DNA from: Flavobacterium sp.
GTDB taxonomy: Bacteria > Bacteroidota > Bacteroidia > Flavobacteriales > Flavobacteriaceae
Direction of reading: 5' to 3'
Assembly: GCA_024709705.1 (NCBI GenBank)
Contig: JANJWE010000188.1
Coordinates: 1 to 10,689, forward strand
Length of the DNA: 10,689 nucleotides
In this document: piece after piece, positions 7,159-10,689 of the stretch
How positions within the stretch are numbered: the stretch's first letter is position 1
Layout: the number at the start of each line of letters is the position of its first letter
Notes under the pieces: model-generated
The model's input: the letters and a program-made list of their open reading frames with translations, nothing else
Database searches by the model: none
Told to the model about the DNA's origin: nothing
Made by a program: the position numbers and the translations under genes

Positions 7159-7392
7159 ATGAAAATTATTCTTCGCCTACTCTTTTTCGCCGCACTAGCC
7201 TTTGTAGCCTATGGTTATTATGAAAAAAACACTATCGGAACAGCAGGTGATAAATGGGTTGGAATTGGTGTACTCCTCATTGCATTGGTATGGATGCCTC
7301 TTTTTTTGTGGCATCGCTATAAAAACAAGAAATTAACCGACTTCGTTTTAAAAAACAGCAACAAAACAACCGAAAATACTGAAAATCAATAA
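7159..7392 (+). CDS. Small two-helix membrane protein, function unknown
   Basis: The 77-aa product has two hydrophobic helices (about residues 4-20 and 33-51) joined by a short polar loop containing EKNTIGTAGDKW. Basic residues flank the cytosolic ends (Lys2, Arg6 and HRYKNKK at 52-58), so a hairpin with both ends inside is expected. The C-terminal tail is polar and Asn/Thr-rich. I do not recognise a named family. The gene starts 4 nt after the aspS stop codon and has no promoter-like box of its own, so it is almost certainly co-transcribed with aspS. No terminator is evident after it, so transcripts may read on toward the cold-shock gene. Confidence 0.8.
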   Translation: MKIILRLLFFAALAFVAYGYYEKNTIGTAGDKWVGIGVLLIALVWMPLFLWHRYKNKKLTDFVLKNSNKTTENTENQ

Positions 7393-7422
7393 TTTTCACA
7401 AAAAAGTAACCTTGTTTTAACA

Positions 7423-7449
7423 TTTGTAATCATTTAAAGATTACCTTTG
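7423..7449 (+). promoter_or_regulatory. Putative promoter of the cold-shock gene (TTTG-N15-TACCTTTG)
   Basis: TACCTTTG at 7442-7449 is a perfect -7 box. A TTTG at 7423-7426 could be the -33 element, although its 15-bp spacer is shorter than the usual 17-23. Transcription would start near 7455, giving a leader of roughly 24 nt before the ATG at 7479. This is shorter than the long thermosensing leader of E. coli cspA. Confidence 0.6.
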
Positions 7450-7478
7450 GCAATTATTAATTATTTTTTGATTACACA

Positions 7479-7676
7479 ATGCGTACAGGTAAAGTAAAAT
7501 TTTTCAATGAGTCTAAAGGTTACGGATTCATCACAGATGAAGAAACCGGTAAAGACATCTTCGTTCACGCGACTGGAATTAAAGCTGAAGAGCTTAAAGA
7601 AGGAGACCGAGTTTCTTACGAAGAAGAAGAAGGAAGAAAAGGTAAAGTAGCAGCTCAAGTAGCTGTGATCGAATAA
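7479..7676 (+). CDS. Cold-shock domain protein (CspA family)
   Basis: The 65-aa product is a single cold-shock domain, a five-stranded OB-fold that binds single-stranded nucleic acid and acts as an RNA chaperone in the cytoplasm. It begins MRTGKVKFFNESKGYGFI, with RNP1-type KGYGFI at 13-18 and RNP2-type IFVH at 27-30. The C-terminal half (VSYEEEEGRKGKVAAQVAVIE) closes the barrel. The length matches single-domain Csp proteins. The gene has its own promoter-like sequence and a strong terminator, so it appears monocistronic. Whether it is cold-inducible or constitutive cannot be told from the sequence. Confidence 0.97.
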   Translation: MRTGKVKFFNESKGYGFITDEETGKDIFVHATGIKAEELKEGDRVSYEEEEGRKGKVAAQVAVIE

Positions 7677-7708
7677 TAGATATTATTTAGATTACCGAAT
7701 GAATGGTT

Positions 7709-7738
7709 AACGTCTCGAGCAATCGGGACGTTTTTTTT
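7709..7738 (+). terminator. Rho-independent terminator of the cold-shock gene
   Basis: A 10-bp stem, AACGTCTCGA (7709-7718) with TCGGGACGTT (7723-7732), has one T-G wobble and a GCAA tetraloop of the stable GNRA type. Eight Ts follow (7731-7738). It lies 32 nt after the csp stop codon. Confidence 0.93.
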
Positions 7739-7783
7739 ACCCAAAACACCCCTTTAAAAAGAGCAAAAATTGCAAAAGGTTTT

Positions 7784-7892
7784 GGGCGTGCCCACAAGGG
7801 TCGTGCTTTCGCCACTCGCTTTTTTGTTCCATCCCGGCGGGCTGTAACAAAAAGAGCTCAAACAAAGGCTCAATCACTCACGCAAGGCGTGC
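7784..7892. repeat. REP-like palindromic intergenic element
   Basis: This stretch is richer in G and C than its surroundings and contains three successive palindromes. The first is GGGCGTGCCC (7784-7793). The second is a long imperfect hairpin with TTTTTGTTCCATCCC (7821-7835) facing GGGCTGTAACAAAAA (7839-7853), with two mismatches. The third is CACGC-AAG-GCGTG (7879-7891). It lies between the csp terminator and the GNAT promoter and has no credible gene; an open frame at 7703-7921 starts inside the terminator and yields a low-complexity basic peptide. The style (GGGCGTGCCC, GCTTTCGC, GGCTCAATC..CTCACGC) looks like a dispersed flavobacterial repeat I recall only from general impression. Copy number cannot be judged from one window. 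Confidence 0.6.
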
Positions 7893-7910
7893 TCCAACAG
7901 AAAATTGTGC

Positions 7911-7918
7911 TAACTTTG
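7911..7918 (+). promoter_or_regulatory. Putative -7 box of the GNAT gene
   Basis: TAACTTTG matches TAnnTTTG exactly and begins 18 bp after the end of the REP-like element. It implies a leader of about 30 nt to the ATG at 7955. No -33 TTTG is seen at normal spacing; that position falls within the last hairpin of the element. Confidence 0.5.
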
Positions 7919-7954
7919 TAATACATTCACAAAACCAACTGAATTCTACTTGCA

Positions 7955-8458
7955 ATGAACCTTCAATTTAGAAAAGCTACTCCTTCTGAAGTTCCGGAAA
8001 TTTGGAACATTTTGCAACACGCCATCCTCCGCAGAAAAGCCGACGGCAGTAACCAATGGCAAGATGGGTATCCCAACCCGGAAATTGTGCAACAAGACAT
8101 CGAAAAAGGAATTGGTTATGTGTTAACCGATAGCGAAACCATTGTGGGTTATACTGCAGTTCTAATCAACGACGAACCCGAATACGACAATTTGCAAGGC
8201 CAATGGATAACCAATGGTGATTTTGTGGTGTTCCATCGCGTAGCCATTGCCGAGGGCTACACCGGCCAGAATTTATCTAAAAAAATCATCGAATTTATTG
8301 AAGCCTTTGCTTTGGCAAACCACATCCACAGTCTCAAAGCCGACACCAACCACGACAATTTTGCCATGATGAAAATTTTCGAAAAATCAGGATTTGTATT
8401 TTGTGGCATTGTGCATTTCAGAGGAAGTCCGAGACGAGCCTATGAGAAGGTGTTGTGA
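7955..8458 (+). CDS. GNAT-family N-acetyltransferase
   Basis: The 167-aa product has the length and order of a GCN5-related acetyltransferase, which moves an acetyl group from acetyl-CoA to an amine. It starts with the typical beta1-alpha1 segment (LQFRKATPSEVPEIWNIL), then the central strands (GYVLTDSETIVGYTAVLI, DFVVFHRVAIAE), the CoA-loop region at 100-110 and motif B (DTNHDNFAMMKIFEKSGF, 130-147). The acyl-CoA loop EGYTGQNLSKK departs from the usual Q/R-x-x-G-x-G/A pattern: the first position is Gly101 and the last Asn106, though Gly104 is kept. The substrate is unknown. The WQDGYPNPEIVQQDI segment is a distinctive subfamily feature. The gene has its own -7 box. No hairpin terminator follows; instead a heptamer array starts immediately after the stop codon. 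Confidence 0.9.
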   Translation: MNLQFRKATPSEVPEIWNILQHAILRRKADGSNQWQDGYPNPEIVQQDIEKGIGYVLTDSETIVGYTAVLINDEPEYDNLQGQWITNGDFVVFHRVAIAEGYTGQNLSKKIIEFIEAFALANHIHSLKADTNHDNFAMMKIFEKSGFVFCGIVHFRGSPRRAYEKVL

Positions 8459-8559
8459 GTTGTCGGTTGTCGGTTGTCGGTTGTCGGTTGTCGGTTGTCG
8501 GTTGGTGGTTGTGACTGCGACTGAAAACTCCTTACTCCTTACTCCTTACTCCTTACTCC
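8459..8559. repeat. Composite heptanucleotide tandem array between GNAT and umuC
   Basis: The array begins at the first base after the GNAT stop codon. Six perfect GTTGTCG units (8459-8500) are followed by GTTGGTG and GTTGTGA, then CTGCGA (6 nt), CTGAAAA, four perfect CTCCTTA units (8528-8555) and a partial CTCC. The 7-bp register holds throughout except for the single 6-mer, so two different microsatellites appear joined in one periodic tract. It ends 65 bp before the umuC start. Clean tandem heptamers of this kind are prone to slippage. Confidence 0.95.
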
Positions 8560-8588
8560 GATTTCTTATCAACATTAACATTCGTTCG

Positions 8589-8620
8589 TTTCCAAAAAAA
8601 AGAACAATCTACTACCTTTA
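8589..8620 (+). promoter_or_regulatory. Candidate umuC promoter (TTTC-N20-TACCTTTA)
   Basis: TACCTTTA (8613-8620) differs from TAnnTTTG in its last base, and TTTC (8589-8592) differs from TTTG in its last base. The spacer of 20 bp is normal. The -7 box ends only 4 nt before the ATG at 8625, so transcription would start at or next to the start codon. I could not identify a LexA-type operator. Confidence 0.35.
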
Positions 8621-8624
8621 TACC

Positions 8625-9890
8625 ATGTATGCATTAGTGGATTGTAATAACTTTTATGTTTCCTGCGAACGGGTATTTCAACCGCAACTCAACGGAAAAC
8701 CGGTGGTCGTGTTATCCAACAACGACGGCTGTATTATTTCCCGTAGTGATGAGGCCAAAGCCTTGGGCATTGCCATGGGAGCTCCCGAGTTTCAAATGCG
8801 ACAGGTTTTAAAACAACACCACGTTACGGTTTTTTCGTCCAATTATGCATTGTATGGCGATATGAGTAGTCGGGTTATGTCGGTTTTGGGACACTTCACC
8901 CCCCACATTGAAGTGTACAGCATTGATGAAGCTTTTCTCAATTTTGAGGGCATGACCATCCCCAATTACCAGCAATACGGTTTAGAAATGAAAAGGCGAA
9001 CCTTGCAATGGTTGAGTATTCCCGTTTCTGTGGGTTTTGCCCCTACTAAAGCCTTAGCCAAAGTCGCCAACAAAATTGCCCGAAAATTTCCGAAAGAAAC
9101 CTTAGGCAGTTATGTCATGGATACCGAAGAAAAACGCATCAAAGGTTTAAAATGGACCAAAATTGAAGATGTTTGGGGTATCGGTTTTCGGTTGACCAAA
9201 AAAATGAAAGCTCAAAACATTCATACTGCCTATGACTTTACGTTGCCACACAACGAGGCTTTTATCAAAAAAGAAATGGGCGTGGTGGGCAACCGCTTGC
9301 GTTTGGAATTACTAGGCCAATCTGTTTTAGAATTAGAAGAACCCAAAGACAAGAAAAACATTGCCGTAACCCGCAGTTTTGACGGCACTATTTCTACATT
9401 TGATGAAATGAAAGAACGCGTTTCAACCTTTGCTACCGTTTGTGCGGAGAAACTTCGCAAGCAACAATCGTGCTGTTACGGCGTGATTTTATACCTCAGA
9501 AAAGACAAACACAAAGTAGAACGCGAACGGTATAATTTTTACCGTATGGAAACCTTGCCGTATGCCAGTAATTCCTCCATCACGATCAGTAATTTAGCGG
9601 TAAAAATGTTGAAAGAGTTGTTTGAAGAAGGTGAAATTTACAAAAAAGCAGGCATTATTGTCACGCAAATCATTCCGCAAGACCAAAAGCAATTTCACTT
9701 GTTTGAAGAAGAAAATCCAAAACATCAAAAGATTATGGAAGTCATGGATGCCATTCATAAAAAAACAGGCGAACGCAAAATACGGTTAGGCAATCAAGAC
9801 TTGCAACGCACTTGGAAAATGCGACAAAATTTACTTTCCCCAAAATATACGACGGATATTCGAGATGTGTTTAGGGTGAAAGTTGGTTAA
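8625..9890 (+). CDS. umuC: UmuC-type Y-family DNA polymerase (Pol V catalytic subunit)
   Basis: This error-prone translesion polymerase works with processed UmuD to copy damaged DNA. The 421-aa length equals that of typical UmuC. The palm and fingers occupy about residues 1-170, with catalytic Asp6 (YALVDCNNFYVSCE) and Asp101-Glu102 (VYSIDEAF); Tyr11 sits at the steric-gate position. A helix-hairpin-helix thumb segment lies at about 178-200 (IEDVWGIGFRL), the little finger at about 240-345, a sliding-clamp binding motif QFHLF at 356-360, and a DUF4113 C-terminus at about 370-418 (QRTWKMRQNLLSPKYTTD). The frame stays open upstream through the heptamer array, but the conserved N-terminus fixes the start at 8625. 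umuD follows 39 nt downstream; this order is the reverse of the classical umuDC operon. No residue essential for catalysis appears to be missing. Confidence 0.97.
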   Translation: MYALVDCNNFYVSCERVFQPQLNGKPVVVLSNNDGCIISRSDEAKALGIAMGAPEFQMRQVLKQHHVTVFSSNYALYGDMSSRVMSVLGHFTPHIEVYSIDEAFLNFEGMTIPNYQQYGLEMKRRTLQWLSIPVSVGFAPTKALAKVANKIARKFPKETLGSYVMDTEEKRIKGLKWTKIEDVWGIGFRLTKKMKAQNIHTAYDFTLPHNEAFIKKEMGVVGNRLRLELLGQSVLELEEPKDKKNIAVTRSFDGTISTFDEMKERVSTFATVCAEKLRKQQSCCYGVILYLRKDKHKVERERYNFYRMETLPYASNSSITISNLAVKMLKELFEEGEIYKKAGIIVTQIIPQDQKQFHLFEEENPKHQKIMEVMDAIHKKTGERKIRLGNQDLQRTWKMRQNLLSPKYTTDIRDVFRVKVG

Positions 9891-9916
9891 TGTGTCCATT
9901 CGGCAATGTGTCAATT
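9889..9916. repeat. Imperfect 12-bp direct repeat in the umuC-umuD gap
   Basis: AATGTGTCCATT (9889-9900) and AATGTGTCAATT (9905-9916) match at 11 of 12 positions, 16 bp apart start to start. The first copy begins with the last two bases of the umuC stop codon. They may be a remnant of another short intergenic repeat family. Confidence 0.5.
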
Positions 9917-9929
9917 TGAAAATTAAAAT

Positions 9930-10364
9930 ATGACGAAAACGAAACTTACCTTTTTTATCCCGGATTTAGAAAATCCCATCGAACTTCCGTTTATTAAGGC
10001 GGGGATTAAGGCCGGATTTCCCTCACCGGCGGCAGATTTTGATGAAAGTAAAATCAGTTTGGATGCCGTATTGGTGAAAAACCGGGACACCACCTTTTAT
10101 GCCAAAGCTTCGGGTACCTCAATGATTGGAGCCGGTATTGACGATGGCGATATTATGGTTATCGATCGCAGTTTGGAACCCAAAAACAATAAAATTGCTA
10201 TTTGTTTATTGGATGGTGAATTTACCGTAAAACGCATCAAAGTAACCCAAGAAGCCGTTTTATTAATGCCCGAAAACAAACTGTTTGACCCCATCAAAAT
10301 CACGGAAGAAAACCAACTGATTATTTGGGGAATCGTGACGTATGTGATTAAGAAAGTGTATTAA
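9930..10364 (+). CDS. umuD: UmuD-like S24-family self-cleaving accessory protein
   Basis: The 144-aa product is the partner of UmuC. The family cleaves itself on the RecA filament to give the active UmuD' form. The cleavage site is visible as Ala28-Gly29 in KAGFPSPAADF; E. coli UmuD has Cys-Gly in the same context. The Ser/Lys dyad is intact: Ser64 in ASGTSMIGAGI (60-70) and Lys101 in GEFTVKRI (96-103). The N-terminal arm (about 28 residues) is of normal length. There is no helix-turn-helix, which separates it from LexA. The gene lies 39 nt after umuC with no terminator between, so the two are probably co-transcribed. It ends 13 nt from the convergent DUF808 gene. An S24 protein fulfilling another role is possible but unlikely beside umuC. 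Confidence 0.96.
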   Translation: MTKTKLTFFIPDLENPIELPFIKAGIKAGFPSPAADFDESKISLDAVLVKNRDTTFYAKASGTSMIGAGIDDGDIMVIDRSLEPKNNKIAICLLDGEFTVKRIKVTQEAVLLMPENKLFDPIKITEENQLIIWGIVTYVIKKVY

Positions 10365-10377
10365 AGGCTTTTAAAAA

Positions 10378-10689
10378 TTACTGCGTAACTTTCTCTTTCT
10401 TTACTATTTTCTTAAAAATATTCACTACAAAAACACAAGCTAACCCCACGATTAAGCCCACTAAAAATTCCAACAACATAGTTGGCATGAACTCGACTGC
10501 GTGATGTAAAGCAGGAAACTGATGCGAAAATATTCCTCCGGAAACCAATAATAGAGCCAATGTTCCCACCACCGCTAAAATTTGAATGACGCGGGGTAAT
10601 GCTTTTACCAAAAGTGTTCCCAATTTTTGAAGAACATTGTTTTTTCCGGCACTTAACTGAATCAATTTGTACCCGGCTTCATCCATACG
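10378..10689 (-). CDS. DUF808/YedI-family inner-membrane protein, C-terminal part only
   Basis: The frame is open to the window edge, so the N-terminal two thirds lie beyond 10689; about 103 residues are visible. The segment resembles the C-terminus of E. coli YedI as I recall it: a DEAGYKL start, a KLGTLLVKALPRVIQ helix, the core VVGTLALLLVSGGIFSHQF, PALHHAVEF, and a final transmembrane helix (about MLLEFLVGLIVGLACVFVVNIF) with a Lys-rich tail. DUF808 proteins are multi-pass membrane proteins of unknown function. The gene converges on umuD with 13 nt between stop codons and no clear terminator, so the two transcripts probably overlap at their 3' ends. Confidence 0.85.
   Translation of the reverse strand, partial: RMDEAGYKLIQLSAGKNNVLQKLGTLLVKALPRVIQILAVVGTLALLLVSGGIFSHQFPALHHAVEFMPTMLLEFLVGLIVGLACVFVVNIFKKIVKKEKVTQ

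Noticed and set aside
7703..7921. Possible 72-aa basic protein after the cold-shock gene
   Set aside because: It begins within the csp terminator and runs through the REP-like hairpins. The peptide has no recognisable fold and ends in the GNAT -7 box.
8459..8559. CRISPR array
   Set aside because: The units are 7 bp and contiguous, with no spacers, and no cas genes are nearby.
8394..8624. 77-residue N-terminal extension of UmuC overlapping the GNAT gene
   Set aside because: It is the heptamer array read as protein (repeated VVGCRLS). UmuC homologues begin at the M-Y/F-A-L motif at 8625.

Overview
The window comes from an AT-rich member of the Bacteroidota, most likely Flavobacterium or a close relative. 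Three things point there: repeated TAnnTTTG (-7) promoter boxes upstream of genes, weak Shine-Dalgarno sequences, and the protein families present (an HAE1-type RND pump with a long cytoplasmic insert, a secreted TlpA-like thioredoxin, a small secreted MORN-repeat protein). The genus is inferred from these features only.

Layout. Positions 1-2809 hold the C-terminal four fifths of an RND efflux permease (+), closed by a strong terminator. A small lipoprotein gene follows (2861-3427, +). It converges on a secreted MORN-repeat protein (3474-3821, -), and the two share a bidirectional terminator. Upstream of the MORN gene lies a secreted TlpA/ResA-like thioredoxin (3999-4997, -) with its own terminator and -7 box. 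A 405-bp divergent spacer (4998-5402) contains a perfect 10-bp inverted repeat, an 11-bp-period tandem array and a decayed 7-bp-period array. Next come aspS (5403-7154, +) with a small two-helix membrane protein 4 nt behind it, a cold-shock protein (7479-7676, +) with its own promoter and terminator, a REP-like hairpin element, and a GNAT acetyltransferase (7955-8458, +). A striking composite heptamer array directly abuts the GNAT stop codon. The last + strand genes are umuC (8625-9890) and umuD (9930-10364), an error-prone polymerase V module in reversed order. A DUF808/YedI-type membrane protein (-) runs off the right edge.

Functionally this is mostly ordinary chromosome: envelope (RND pump, lipoprotein, thioredoxin, MORN protein), translation (aspS), RNA chaperone (csp) and translesion synthesis with its S24-family accessory protein. 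No phage, transposase, CRISPR array or RNA gene was seen.

The most unusual content is in the spacers. Two separate spacers, upstream of aspS and of umuC, hold arrays with a strict 7-bp period and the same order of unit types (GTTGnnn units, then a GACTG-type junction, then pyrimidine-rich CTnnTTA units). Other spacers hold an 11-bp array, a REP-like palindromic element and 11- to 12-bp direct repeats. I did not find a convincing new multi-gene system. The repeat families are the best leads.
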